Assembly (NCBI GenBank): GCA_000688615.1
Contig: JHVA01000001.1
Location: 2,418,001 to 2,482,000 of the forward strand
Length of the DNA: 64,000 nucleotides
Source of the DNA: Acidobacteriaceae bacterium KBS 146
Lineage (GTDB): Bacteria > Acidobacteriota > Terriglobia > Terriglobales > Acidobacteriaceae
Direction: 5' to 3'
This document shows positions 51,608-60,965 of the stretch, piece after piece. The translations under genes and the position numbers were made by a program. Numbering within the stretch: position 1 is the stretch's first letter; each line of letters opens with the position of its first letter. Below the pieces are notes generated by a model. That model was not told the origin of the DNA and ran no database searches. It worked only from the letters and a program-made list of their open reading frames with translations.

Positions 51608-54586
51608 CTACCGCCTTACCTGCACACTGTAGAGCGAAGTGCGAGCAAGAATGAACAGTGTCTTTCCATCCTTGCCCCCGAAGACCAGATCGATCGGACG
51701 CTCAGGAACCTTGATCGTATCGATCAACTCGCCTTGCGGGTTGTAAACGTAAACCTGACCCGCCGCGATGTAGACATTGCCGCTGGCATCCTGTGTGACG
51801 CTCTCGCCGCCGGACTCGGCAAACAGCTTCAGATTCTTCAGCGCCCCATCCGGCCCGACCTCGGCAGCGTAAGTCTTCTGGTAGCTCTCATCGCTGACGT
51901 AGAAGAGCTTGCCGTCCTCGGCCCTTCCCAGCCCGAAGGCGCGCAGCACATCGGCCATCTTGGTCCCGTAGTAAAGCGCGCCGGTAACAAAATCCTCCCC
52001 CGCCGGGATGAAGGTAGAGCCGTCGGGCGAGACATATTGATACGGCTTTGCGACCGAAACTGCCTTCACAAAGTCGTTCTCGTTCCTCCAATAGTTCTCC
52101 GGCAGCACAGCCGTCATGCCGCTTCGAGGCGCCGCCTTCTGCGGCTTCAGCAGCGTGATCGCATCATCGAGCGCATCCGGCCGGAAGCTGTAAACCGTCC
52201 CGTTGCCGTCGTACGAGACGACCATCAGGTCGCCAGCCTTATCGAAGACCAGCTGCACCGGATCGAGCGGGCTGTCACGAACAATCTCTGCACGGTTCTG
52301 CTCCGGGACCCAACGGTAGATGCGCTGCCAGTGCGCGTCGACAAAATAAAGCTGCCCCGCAGGATCGACCGCAGCCCCGGAGATGTTGTAAAAACCGCCC
52401 GTAAGCCGCTCCACCTTTGCTCCGTCGGCGAGGACAGTTGAAGGCTTCGTCGCAGAGGCCTCGTGATCGGGCTTCGCCGTATCGATCGTCATCCAGGCAA
52501 ACTCACGATTGCGAACCAGCTCTCGCTTTCCGTCCTCAACCACCACAGCGTTGTCGAACGAGACCTTGTTGTCGCCGTACACATGGATGTTTCGCAGGCG
52601 AACATCATGCGAGTTCGCCACGTGAATCGCGTTCAGGAAAGGCTGATAGCTGCTGACGACGCGGTAGCTATGGTAGTTCGCGACCGTGATGTTGCTGGAG
52701 CTCTCGATCGAAAGCGGCAGACAGAATGGTCCTTCACCGCGCTCCTCTTCGGTCTGCAGCGCGTAGATCTTCCAGTTCGAGGCGTGATCGATCTTGATCT
52801 CGTTGCGAACGTGGTGTTCGCTCGAAAGCTCGTAGACGCGGCCTTCGGTCGTCGTGTTCGAGATCATCATCCCGGCTTGCGCAAACGTGCTCGGCGTCCA
52901 GATGTTGGCGAAGGTTCCACCGCCGCCGTCCGTCACCCACAGACTCGGATACTGGCTGTCCCAGCGGCGGTTGATGTCCGTATCGGCCGTATGGGTGTTG
53001 TTATAGATGGGTGACATGCCGGGAATGAACGTACCGTGACCTGCGAGGAAACGCACATCGTCCATCAGCGAGTCTTTGCCCGCCATCCACTTCGCCCCCA
53101 CGGCGCGGCTATTGATTCCGTTGGTGTAAAGCCCGATGCCAGTCACGATGTTGGTCCCACCCTTCGGGGCCTCCAGCAGCGGCTTCGGAGAGCCCGGCCC
53201 CTGGAAGGCGGGCGTCGAATCAGGGATATCAAACTGGGTCGTCGACGGATTGAGTCCGATCAGCACCGTGTCGGAATGAAGCGTGATCGTATCCGTGACA
53301 ACATATCGGCCAGACGGAACGTAGATTGTGCGATGTGACGCGATAGCTTCACGAATCGCAGCCGTATCGTCCGTCGTTCCGTCGCCCTTGGCTCCGAGGG
53401 TCTGGAGATTCACCCAGCTGTCCTGCGCGGGCAGCTTCGGAATGTCAGAAGCGACAGGCGCAGGCATGGAGGCGAGCGAGCTTGCATCGTAATGCGTCTT
53501 CACCTCGCCCTGCGATGATGGTGAAACGAACGTGAGGCCGTGCGTCATCGCGTTGACGCGATAGATTTCGCCCCGCCCCGGCAGCTTGTTTCCGCTCTCC
53601 CGGAACATCGCGAAGTTCGGAACGTGGCGGCAGACGACATTTTCGAGATTGATTTCGGTCCGCAGGCCGCGATCGTTGCTGACGATGACGGCAGGACCGC
53701 TGAGGTCTTCAAAGCGGGAGTCCTTGACCCAAAGCTCCTCTGCATAGGTCGGGTCGATGGAGATAGCCGTCGGAGTCCTGCGGATCTGCGCGCGAATCAG
53801 CGTAAGGCCTGCCTCGTGCTCCTTGATGGCTGCTTTGCTCTGGCCCTCAAAGGTTGAATCCAGCAGAGTAAACTGCCAGCCTGGCGAAGGCTTCCGTGTC
53901 ATGATGCCGTACTGGCCGCCGTAGAAGTGAAGGTCCTCGGCCTCGTTGCCGGCGTCGTGAATTCCTGCCAGCCCTGATCCGATATGAAAGTCGATGTGCG
54001 CGAGATAACAGTGCTGCGCAGCATGAAAGCGAACCCCAACCGCTGCGGGGTTCCCTTCTTCGATATCGAAGTCGATGTTGCTGACCGCCGAATAGAATGT
54101 TCCCGGATTCGCGTCCGCGATGGAAGGATTGAGCGGCACAACGCCTGGCACCGGCGGCTGCGGCCGGCCCTGACGGACAGGCGCGGCATTAGTGCGCGGA
54201 CGATTGCCGGTGAACATCAGCATGTAGCCCATGCCTTCCTGATACCCAGGCGTATTTTTCCCCAGAACGAACGCAGGCCGATGCTCTCCCCACCCAATCA
54301 GCCGAACTCCAGGCCACAAAAAGATCGTCTTCGAGATTCTGTAACGCCCCTCCGGAACGAAGACGATTCCCTGGCCGGTCGTCTCCTGCACCTTATCAAT
54401 CGCCTGCTGAATTGCCTCAGAGTCATCCCCAACGCCATCGCCATGCAGGCCGCCCTGATTGCGAGTCAGGTAAACCGCACTGCTGTCATCCATCCGCAGG
54501 CGATAGACCGACTCCGACGCCCATGTCGTCGTCGACAACGCAACCATAGCGACACCGGCAACACTTAACCAAAACTTTCTGTTCAT
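51608..54586 (-). CDS. Secreted GH55-like double beta-helix protein fused to a propeller
   Basis: A 992-residue exported protein. Signal peptide 1-23 (ends TTTWA). First pectate-lyase-3 helix (about 35-330: GGLHGDGVGDDSEAIQQAIDKVQ then GIVFVPEGRYRISKTIFLWPGVRLIGWG) and second (about 395-700: LGAKGDGTTDDTAAIREAI then TIYVPSGRYVVTDTITLHSDTVLIGL) give the tandem beta-helix layout of GH55 exo-beta-1,3-glucanases. A C-terminal NHL/SMP-30-like propeller (about 735-990: GGFYNISGAAVDPAGQLYFVDAHWQRIYRWVPE) is added. It is last in an operon with GH30, GH5 and GH3 genes. The exact substrate is inferred. Confidence 0.82.
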   Translation of the reverse strand: MNRKFWLSVAGVAMVALSTTTWASESVYRLRMDDSSAVYLTRNQGGLHGDGVGDDSEAIQQAIDKVQETTGQGIVFVPEGRYRISKTIFLWPGVRLIGWGEHRPAFVLGKNTPGYQEGMGYMLMFTGNRPRTNAAPVRQGRPQPPVPGVVPLNPSIADANPGTFYSAVSNIDFDIEEGNPAAVGVRFHAAQHCYLAHIDFHIGSGLAGIHDAGNEAEDLHFYGGQYGIMTRKPSPGWQFTLLDSTFEGQSKAAIKEHEAGLTLIRAQIRRTPTAISIDPTYAEELWVKDSRFEDLSGPAVIVSNDRGLRTEINLENVVCRHVPNFAMFRESGNKLPGRGEIYRVNAMTHGLTFVSPSSQGEVKTHYDASSLASMPAPVASDIPKLPAQDSWVNLQTLGAKGDGTTDDTAAIREAIASHRTIYVPSGRYVVTDTITLHSDTVLIGLNPSTTQFDIPDSTPAFQGPGSPKPLLEAPKGGTNIVTGIGLYTNGINSRAVGAKWMAGKDSLMDDVRFLAGHGTFIPGMSPIYNNTHTADTDINRRWDSQYPSLWVTDGGGGTFANIWTPSTFAQAGMMISNTTTEGRVYELSSEHHVRNEIKIDHASNWKIYALQTEEERGEGPFCLPLSIESSSNITVANYHSYRVVSSYQPFLNAIHVANSHDVRLRNIHVYGDNKVSFDNAVVVEDGKRELVRNREFAWMTIDTAKPDHEASATKPSTVLADGAKVERLTGGFYNISGAAVDPAGQLYFVDAHWQRIYRWVPEQNRAEIVRDSPLDPVQLVFDKAGDLMVVSYDGNGTVYSFRPDALDDAITLLKPQKAAPRSGMTAVLPENYWRNENDFVKAVSVAKPYQYVSPDGSTFIPAGEDFVTGALYYGTKMADVLRAFGLGRAEDGKLFYVSDESYQKTYAAEVGPDGALKNLKLFAESGGESVTQDASGNVYIAAGQVYVYNPQGELIDTIKVPERPIDLVFGGKDGKTLFILARTSLYSVQVRR

Positions 54587-54611
54587 CTGCTCTGCCTCTC
54601 CGCTAACTTCG

Positions 54612-56015
54612 TTACCAGACGTATGTTCCGACCGCGCCTGCAGACAGCGACGTCTTTAGACTCTTGCCATGAAATCTCACGCTGAACTCTGCCTGCTCCG
54701 TGCCGGTGTTCGCCACCAGCAGCACCGTTCTACCGTCCGGCGTCTCAAATGCCACATTGGGCAGAGCGTCGAAGGGCTTCGAATCAATCCGCACAGAACC
54801 ATCCGGCACGAACTTTGAAGCGTGCGCGATGGTGTAGTACGCGACGAGTCGGGTCACCTTGTTACCATCGATTGTCAGAGCGCCATAGCATCCAGCGCAG
54901 CCGCCCTCATTCGTGTGTGGGCCCGCCTGTGGATCCGCAGCCAGATTCCACAGCAAAACATTTCTGCTCCAATGGCGCGTCGCTCCCATCACAATCCTCG
55001 CTACGGGCTGCGCGATATGCATCTCATCCCCGCCGCTGTGATCGGTCACAGATTGCTCTGTGAAGTAGAGATTTTTCTTCGGGAACGCATCGTGCACCTG
55101 GTCAAACGCCTCCACCGTTCCTCCATAGAGGTGGAAGCCTGTGCCGTCCACATACTTGTTCGCGCTCTTGTCTTTCAGGATGGCGAGGGGGTATGCCGGA
55201 TGATCAAGATTGTGGTCGTACAACACGATTTTGGTCTTGATACCTGCCTTCTTGAAGGCTGGTCCCAGGTGATTTGCGATAAAGTCCGCCTGCTCAGACT
55301 CAAGCATCAGCATGCTCGGCGTGTTCTTCTCGTTAAGAGGTTCGTTCTGCACGGTCATCGCATCAATGACGATGCCTTCTGCCTTCATCGCCTCGATGTA
55401 CTTAACCCAGTAGAGGGCATAGGCATCGAAGTACTCCGGCTTCAGTACGCCGCCCCGAGCTACTCCCGTCGTCTTCATCCATAAGGGGGCAGACCAAGGA
55501 GAAGCGAGGATTTTTATCTTTGGATTGATCAGGAGAATTTGCTTGAGAGCGGGAATCACGTCGGCTTGATCCGGCTTAAGACTGAACTTTTCCATCTTCA
55601 CATCTGTTTGACCGGTTGGGAGATCATCGTAGGAGTAGACATGATCGTTCATGTCAGACGCGCCGACGCTGACCCGCAGATAGTTGACGCCGATACCATC
55701 TCCCTCTCTGGAAAATAATTCTTTCAGGAGATTCGCGCGAGGCTGAGCATCCATATGCTCAATCAGTTGAGCACTGCCTCCTGTAAGCGCGAAGCCAAAG
55801 CCGTCGATAAGCTGATACTTCTGTTCGTCATCGACCTCAATCCTCTGACCGCTTGCCGCACCGTCAGAGAAGGCCAGTGGTTCAGTTTGCTTTTGGAGCA
55901 GCGCCGAGCGATCCGGTTTCGTCAGCCAGAGTGAGACTTGCTGGGCAGATAAAGAAAGTGGTGCAAAGGCCGCCATCAGAGATACAGAACGCAGCCAGAA
56001 CAGTCGTCGAGCCAT
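54612..56015 (-). CDS. Secreted GH30-family glycosidase
   Basis: A 467-residue exported hydrolase, GH30. Signal peptide ends LSLSAQ. The clan-A TIM barrel keeps the acid/base Glu225 (MTVQNEPLNE) and nucleophile Glu320 (LYFTEQS); the entry YQLIDGFGFALTGGSAQLI and ILASPWSAPLWMKTTG are typical. GH30 members include endo-beta-1,6-glucanases and glucosylceramidases; with GH55-like, GH5 and GH3 neighbours a beta-1,6-glucan branch is the likely target. A beta-sandwich side domain closes it (about 385-467). It is 25 bp before the next gene in the operon. Confidence 0.92.
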   Translation of the reverse strand: MARRLFWLRSVSLMAAFAPLSLSAQQVSLWLTKPDRSALLQKQTEPLAFSDGAASGQRIEVDDEQKYQLIDGFGFALTGGSAQLIEHMDAQPRANLLKELFSREGDGIGVNYLRVSVGASDMNDHVYSYDDLPTGQTDVKMEKFSLKPDQADVIPALKQILLINPKIKILASPWSAPLWMKTTGVARGGVLKPEYFDAYALYWVKYIEAMKAEGIVIDAMTVQNEPLNEKNTPSMLMLESEQADFIANHLGPAFKKAGIKTKIVLYDHNLDHPAYPLAILKDKSANKYVDGTGFHLYGGTVEAFDQVHDAFPKKNLYFTEQSVTDHSGGDEMHIAQPVARIVMGATRHWSRNVLLWNLAADPQAGPHTNEGGCAGCYGALTIDGNKVTRLVAYYTIAHASKFVPDGSVRIDSKPFDALPNVAFETPDGRTVLLVANTGTEQAEFSVRFHGKSLKTSLSAGAVGTYVW

Positions 56016-56050
56016 TTAAGTCCTCCAAATTCTTATCGAGCGATAGATCG

Positions 56051-57277
56051 TTACTCTTGCTTGCCTGCCCGGGCGCGCAATCCAAGCGCAGAAAGATAAC
56101 CAGGGTTGACATGGCAGTGTTCGAACTTCACGTTCTCCAGGAGACCATCGAAAGCCCGGTTGATCGTCTCCTGGTCAGGACGAACCTTCAACCGGGCTTC
56201 GACACTCCCCAAACCGCGAGGCAGCTTCGCATAGGCAACGATCCTGTCCCATCCTTCGGGCGGCGTTACCGTCACGACAGCGGAATTCTTCTCCAGTTTC
56301 TTGTAGGGCCAGAAGGCCCATCCGATATCGTTCTTTTCGAGGAGCTGGCGAAACTGAGAGATCCACTCATCCGTGTTTTCGCCCGACTCTCCAAGCCATA
56401 ACGGGACCTTGTTCTTCTCCCGGAAATCGACATAACTTTGAATGGCTGTCTGCTCTGGCGGCATCCAGTATTTGTGAAGCGTGTAGGCGGTGTTCTGGTC
56501 GAAGGGCGCACCGAAGACGGCGAAGTTCGTATCCCACTGTGCGCCGCCGAGAAACAGGACGTGATGGGTGTCGATCTTACGAATGGCAACGGTCAGTCTC
56601 TTGTACAGTGGTTCGAGCCTGGAGTTGAGCGGACGTAGCGAAGGATAATGTGGGATAGGCTCATTAAGCAGGTCGTAACCCAGCACGGTTGAGTTGTTCC
56701 CGTAGTGGCGAGCAAGCCTCTCCCAAACTGCGATGAGATGGGCCTGTTCCTTGGGACTGTCAAACAGCCAGGGATACCCGTGACCGTCATCGATGTTGGT
56801 GCCAGTCTGCCCGCCCGGAGCGGCGTGAAGGTCAAGGATAACGTAGAGTCCTTCTTCCTTCGCCCACCCAATGACACGATCCAGCAAGCGGAAGCCTTCC
56901 GCATCATCAGTTTCAAAGAACTTGTAATGCATCGGAATTCGGATGGAGTTGAATCCGGCCTGACGCAGCAGATGGATGTCGGCGCGGGTCACATAGTTTT
57001 CCCGATAGTTGTGCCAGAATTGCTCTGCCTTGTCGGGCCCCAGAAGCTCCGTGACAAGATCCTCAATTTCGCGACCCGACTGCGGGCCACCCTCGAAGAG
57101 CCACATGTAACCCTCTGGAACCATCCAGTTCCCGAGGCTCGTTCCTCGCAGCAGAAGAGGTCTGCCGTTGGGATCAACGATCTGCCTGCCTTGGGTATGA
57201 GCAAATTGAGCCTCTGCCATCACAGGAGCGAGTGAAAGTGCCAGAAGAGCGAGGAGCTTGCGACACTGCTGCATCAT
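56051..57277 (-). CDS. Secreted GH5-family glycosidase
   Basis: A 408-residue exported hydrolase related to exo-beta-1,3-glucanase-like GH5 members. Signal peptide ends MAEAQ. LLRGTSLGNWMVPEGYMW opens the barrel; acid/base Glu206 in YDLLNEP and nucleophile Glu297 in LWLGESGE are intact, with FNSIRIPMHYKFF and ILDLHAAPGGQ (His and Asn-type substrate positions) between. It is second in the GH3-GH5-GH30-GH55-like operon, with gaps of 26 and 35 bp to its neighbours. Confidence 0.91.
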   Translation of the reverse strand: MMQQCRKLLALLALSLAPVMAEAQFAHTQGRQIVDPNGRPLLLRGTSLGNWMVPEGYMWLFEGGPQSGREIEDLVTELLGPDKAEQFWHNYRENYVTRADIHLLRQAGFNSIRIPMHYKFFETDDAEGFRLLDRVIGWAKEEGLYVILDLHAAPGGQTGTNIDDGHGYPWLFDSPKEQAHLIAVWERLARHYGNNSTVLGYDLLNEPIPHYPSLRPLNSRLEPLYKRLTVAIRKIDTHHVLFLGGAQWDTNFAVFGAPFDQNTAYTLHKYWMPPEQTAIQSYVDFREKNKVPLWLGESGENTDEWISQFRQLLEKNDIGWAFWPYKKLEKNSAVVTVTPPEGWDRIVAYAKLPRGLGSVEARLKVRPDQETINRAFDGLLENVKFEHCHVNPGYLSALGLRARAGKQE

Positions 57278-57303
57278 GGAATCCCTCGTAGGTAATCGTT
57301 CAG

Positions 57304-59622
57304 CTATGTTTTCGGCGTAACTTCGAGCGTTGCATGTTGCGTTGCGTTGGAGTCTGTGCCTACCCAGATATCGAACATCCCGGGCTCAATCGCCCATTGA
57401 TGTGTTTGCGAGCTCCAGAAACCAAGTCCCCTCGTGTCCAGTTTCAGCGTGATGGTTTGCCGCTCTCCTGGCTTCAAGGTAACGCGACGAAACCCCTTCA
57501 GCTCCCTGACCGGGCGCGATGCAGATCCTGCGCGTTGGTGCGTATAAAGCTGCACCACCTGGTCGCCGGCATATTTGCCTGCATTTTCGACATCGATCGA
57601 TACATCGACGGATCCTCCGGAAGCGACAGAGCCTGCGCTCGTCTTTATCGTTCCCAGAGAGAAGCGGGTATAGCTGAGTCCATATCCAAAGGGATACAGG
57701 GGAGCGCTCGATCCGTCCCAATAACGCGTGTCAGGATCATCAGGAATCTGCGTCAGGTTTCGCGCGTAGTAAATAGGCACCTGTCCCACACTCCGCGGCC
57801 AGCTCACCGGCAGTTTGCCACCGGGAACAGCCTCGCCAAAGAGCAGCTCGGCGATAGCATTGCCCGCCTCGGTTCCGGGATACCAAACGTCGAGAATGGA
57901 TGGAACATGCTCCGAAGCCCAGGTGATGTTAAGGGGCCGCCCGTTCACGAGGATCAACACGACAGGCCTTCCCGTTGCTACCGCCGCCTTCAGCAACTGC
58001 TCCTGCTTGCCGGGCAGGGTCAGGGTAGACCGCGACGCTCGTTCTCCGCTCATAGTCTGAGCCTCGCCAAGCACCAGCACAGAGACGTCGGCCTGCTTGA
58101 CGAGATCGATCGCATGCCGAAATTCCGTCTCTTTTTCGGCGTCGGTCTTCAAAGTTGGCTTGGGACTCGGGAACTGATCGTCGAAGATCGAAGGCTGGCC
58201 CCGTTCAATCTCAACCCCCTTGGTGGCGAGAACCTTCGTCGAACTTGAGGCCAGGTACCGTTTAAGCCCTTCAGCAACCGTAACCGTGTCTTCGGGATGG
58301 GCGCCCAGGCTCCATGAGCCCATCACGTCGGGCTGAGAATCAATCAGAGGGCCAATCAGCGCAATCGACTTCAAATCTTTCCGAAGGGGAAGGAGATCGT
58401 CCTGGTTGCGGAGAAGCACCGCTGTACGTGTTGCTATCGTTCGCGAAGCATCGCGTTGTTCCTCGGAGACCAGCTCCTTTTGTGAACGCTCGAGGGGAAC
58501 ATATGGCTCCTGGAAGAGTCCCAGCTTGTACTTCGCGGTCAGGATGCCGCGTACTGCGGCATCGATCGCGCTTGGGGCTACAAGCCTTTTCTTGACGGCA
58601 TCTGCAAGATAGTTGCGGAAGGTCGTCGAGGTCATCTCCATATCGACCCCCGCATTGACGGCCCGGACAGCGGCATCCTCCGGCCCCGAAGAGAAACCAT
58701 GGGTAGTCAGGCTCGGCACGGAATCCCAGTCGCTCACGACAAAACCACGGAAGTCCCACTCCTTACGAAGAACATCGTGCAGCAGCCAGCGGTTGCCGGT
58801 CGCGGGCACTCCGTTCAAATCCATATACGCGCTCATCAGGGAGCCTGCCCCTGCTTCGATAGCGGCATGAAAGGGAGGAAGGTAAACATTTCTCAGCTGC
58901 TCCTCGGAGATATCGGAGGAATCGTAGTCGCGACCTCCCACCGCCGCCCCATAGCCTGCAAAGTGCTTGACGCAGGCAAGAATGCTGTCTGGATCGCTCA
59001 GACGGTCACCCTGAAATCCGCGAATCTGCGCCTCTGCCATCCGGGATCCGAGGTAAGGATCTTCACCCGCTCCCTCCATAATGCGACCCCATCGCGGATC
59101 ACGTGCGATATCCACCATCGGCGCAAAGGTCCAACGAATCCCAACAGAACTTGCCTCGCGGGCAGCCATTCTTTGCGCGCGTTCCGCCGTCGCCGGCTCC
59201 CACGATGCTGCCAAAGCAAGAGGAACCGGGTAGATCGTGCGATATCCATGCACAACATCGAACCCGAAGAGTAGGGGAATATGCAGACGGCTCTTTTCAA
59301 CCGCCAAGTGCTGCAGCCGGTTGATCTCCTGCGGATCCCTTACAAACAGAAGTGAACCGACCTCACCTTTGATAATCCTTTCATCTCGCTTTGCACCCTC
59401 GGGGGAATTAAGGGCGATCTGCGACATCTGGCCAATCTTCTCCTCGAGAGTCATTCTCGCCAACAGGCTATCGACGAATCGATCCGCTTCTGCCGTGGTG
59501 ACGGGGTGCGGTTTTGCAGCCCTGCCGGTCCCTGATGCGACACAGGGGAGAGTGACAGAAAGGAAGAGGAAAGATCGGTAGAGCCAGCGTCGTGAGGAGG
59601 AACGGAACGAGATGCGTAACAT
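57304..59622 (-). CDS. Secreted GH3-family beta-glucosidase (BglX-like)
   Basis: A 772-residue enzyme in three domains: the N-terminal TIM barrel with nucleophile Asp298 in GFVVSDWDSVPSL and binding-site KHFAGYG; an alpha/beta sandwich (about 385-590: LIGPLIDSQPDVMGSWSLG then LVNGRPLNITWASEHVPSILDVWYPGTEAGNAIAELLFGE); and an FnIII-like domain (about 690-765: ELKGFRRVTLKPGERQTITLKLD). The signal/export region is 1-36. ATG 59622 is chosen from GGAG 8 bp upstream; a TTG at 59637 is open too. It heads the operon and releases glucose from oligosaccharides. Confidence 0.93.
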   Translation of the reverse strand: MLRISFRSSSRRWLYRSFLFLSVTLPCVASGTGRAAKPHPVTTAEADRFVDSLLARMTLEEKIGQMSQIALNSPEGAKRDERIIKGEVGSLLFVRDPQEINRLQHLAVEKSRLHIPLLFGFDVVHGYRTIYPVPLALAASWEPATAERAQRMAAREASSVGIRWTFAPMVDIARDPRWGRIMEGAGEDPYLGSRMAEAQIRGFQGDRLSDPDSILACVKHFAGYGAAVGGRDYDSSDISEEQLRNVYLPPFHAAIEAGAGSLMSAYMDLNGVPATGNRWLLHDVLRKEWDFRGFVVSDWDSVPSLTTHGFSSGPEDAAVRAVNAGVDMEMTSTTFRNYLADAVKKRLVAPSAIDAAVRGILTAKYKLGLFQEPYVPLERSQKELVSEEQRDASRTIATRTAVLLRNQDDLLPLRKDLKSIALIGPLIDSQPDVMGSWSLGAHPEDTVTVAEGLKRYLASSSTKVLATKGVEIERGQPSIFDDQFPSPKPTLKTDAEKETEFRHAIDLVKQADVSVLVLGEAQTMSGERASRSTLTLPGKQEQLLKAAVATGRPVVLILVNGRPLNITWASEHVPSILDVWYPGTEAGNAIAELLFGEAVPGGKLPVSWPRSVGQVPIYYARNLTQIPDDPDTRYWDGSSAPLYPFGYGLSYTRFSLGTIKTSAGSVASGGSVDVSIDVENAGKYAGDQVVQLYTHQRAGSASRPVRELKGFRRVTLKPGERQTITLKLDTRGLGFWSSQTHQWAIEPGMFDIWVGTDSNATQHATLEVTPKT

Positions 59623-59731
59623 TGGGCAGTACTCCAATTGCGGTTCCTGACCGCAGGACTCGGGAATCTTCGACTGCGTGGTTCTTACGATTCAGCAGTT
59701 CTTTTTGAGAGTTACAGTCGGACAAGTTTAG

Positions 59732-59747
59732 ACAAACGTTTGTCTCA
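59732..59747. promoter_or_regulatory. Perfect 16-bp palindrome, probable LacI-family operator
   Basis: AGACAAACGTTTGTCT, with the central CG typical of LacI-family sites, lies 110 bp before the GH3 start codon on one side and 150 bp before the LacI start on the other. A weaker related half-match (GCAAATGCGTTTGT) is at 59862-59875. The regulator encoded next door is the likely ligand-controlled repressor of the operon and perhaps of itself. Confidence 0.7.
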
Positions 59748-59897
59748 TTGTCCATTCCCAGCTTTGATACGGCTGCCTTTTGAGGTTCGGGATGACGAGT
59801 ATTGTCCGAGAGGTGTGACAGACGACATATCCTCGCGGCCTTTTTCGCTGCTATTGTTAATGCAAATGCGTTTGTTCGCATAGAACTTTGCGTTCCC

Positions 59898-60965
59898 ATG
59901 CAAAAACCGCCCTCGACCAATAGTGATGCGCGCCAAGCGAATTTAAAGATGTTGGCCGAGTATCTGGGCTTGAGCCCGTCGACAGTCTCGTTTGTCCTGA
60001 ACAACACCCCTGGGCGGTCCATTCCGGAATCGACGCGTGCGCGGGTTAAGGCAGCTGCCGAAAAATTTAATTACAGGCCCAGCATGATCGCACGCACGCT
60101 CCAGGGCAAGCGGATGCAAACCATCGGCATCCTGCTTCCGGAGCTAGGCGAAGGCTATCACTCGCAGGTCTTGTCCGGCGTCGGCGATCTGCTGATGCGG
60201 AAAGATTACTTTTATTTCACCGTCCATCATCGCCATCGGAAAGAGCTGATTGATGCCTATCCTAGCCTTCTCCGATCAAGGGGGGTTGATGGCATTGTGG
60301 CGATCGACACGCATCTAGGCGAGCCCCCCCCTTTACCGACCGTCACTGTCGCTGGCCACACCACACTTCCCGGCGTCTCAAACGTGCTCCTGGACGAAGA
60401 ACTTGCTGCGAAGCTTTCGATCGCTCACCTGCGCGATCTTGGCCATCAGAAGATTGCTTTCATGCATGGGCAGCCTTTCAGCTCAGACGCAGATACACGA
60501 TGGTTTGCCAGCCTGAATGCGGCGCGGGAGGCCGGCATTGCGATTCACGAAGAGCTGATGATCTATCTCTCCAAAGACTCTCACTCTCCTGAGATCAGCT
60601 ATCCCGGGATTCGCAAACTCATAAAAAGCGGGCATCCCTTTACCGCAGTCCTCTGCTTCAACGATGTGTCGGCAATGGGTACCATTCGGGCTCTTCACGA
60701 AGCCGGACTTAGAGTCCCCGAGGACGTTTCGGTGCTTGGCTTTGATGACATTCAGTCTGCCGCCTACCAGGTTCCCAGTCTTACGACGATCCGGCAACCA
60801 CTGCAGGCGATAGGCAGCACGGCTGCACAGTTGCTGCTCAAGAAGCTGGCTGGAGAGTCGATTCCCGACTTCATCCTGGTTGAGCCCGAACTTGTAGTGC
60901 GTGAGTCTACGGCTCCGGCACGGAGTCTAGCGGGGAAGGCAAAGAGTCGCGGCGGCTCTGCCTAG
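59898..60965 (+). CDS. LacI-family transcriptional regulator
   Basis: A 355-residue repressor. The HTH (about 14-60: NLKMLAEYLGLSPSTVSFVLNNTPGRSIPESTRARVKAAAEKFNYRPSMIARTLQGKR) with the hinge helix is followed by a periplasmic-binding-like core (TIGILLPELGEGYHSQVLSG, ending VPSLTTIRQPLQAIGSTAAQLLLKKLAG). The first Val-rich helix lacks the common TMxDVA opening but is otherwise standard. ATG 59898 puts the HTH at the N-terminus; the frame is open to 59802. It is divergent from the glycoside hydrolase operon and ends overlapping the CRTAC stop codon on the other strand. Confidence 0.92.
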   Translation: MQKPPSTNSDARQANLKMLAEYLGLSPSTVSFVLNNTPGRSIPESTRARVKAAAEKFNYRPSMIARTLQGKRMQTIGILLPELGEGYHSQVLSGVGDLLMRKDYFYFTVHHRHRKELIDAYPSLLRSRGVDGIVAIDTHLGEPPPLPTVTVAGHTTLPGVSNVLLDEELAAKLSIAHLRDLGHQKIAFMHGQPFSSDADTRWFASLNAAREAGIAIHEELMIYLSKDSHSPEISYPGIRKLIKSGHPFTAVLCFNDVSAMGTIRALHEAGLRVPEDVSVLGFDDIQSAAYQVPSLTTIRQPLQAIGSTAAQLLLKKLAGESIPDFILVEPELVVRESTAPARSLAGKAKSRGGSA

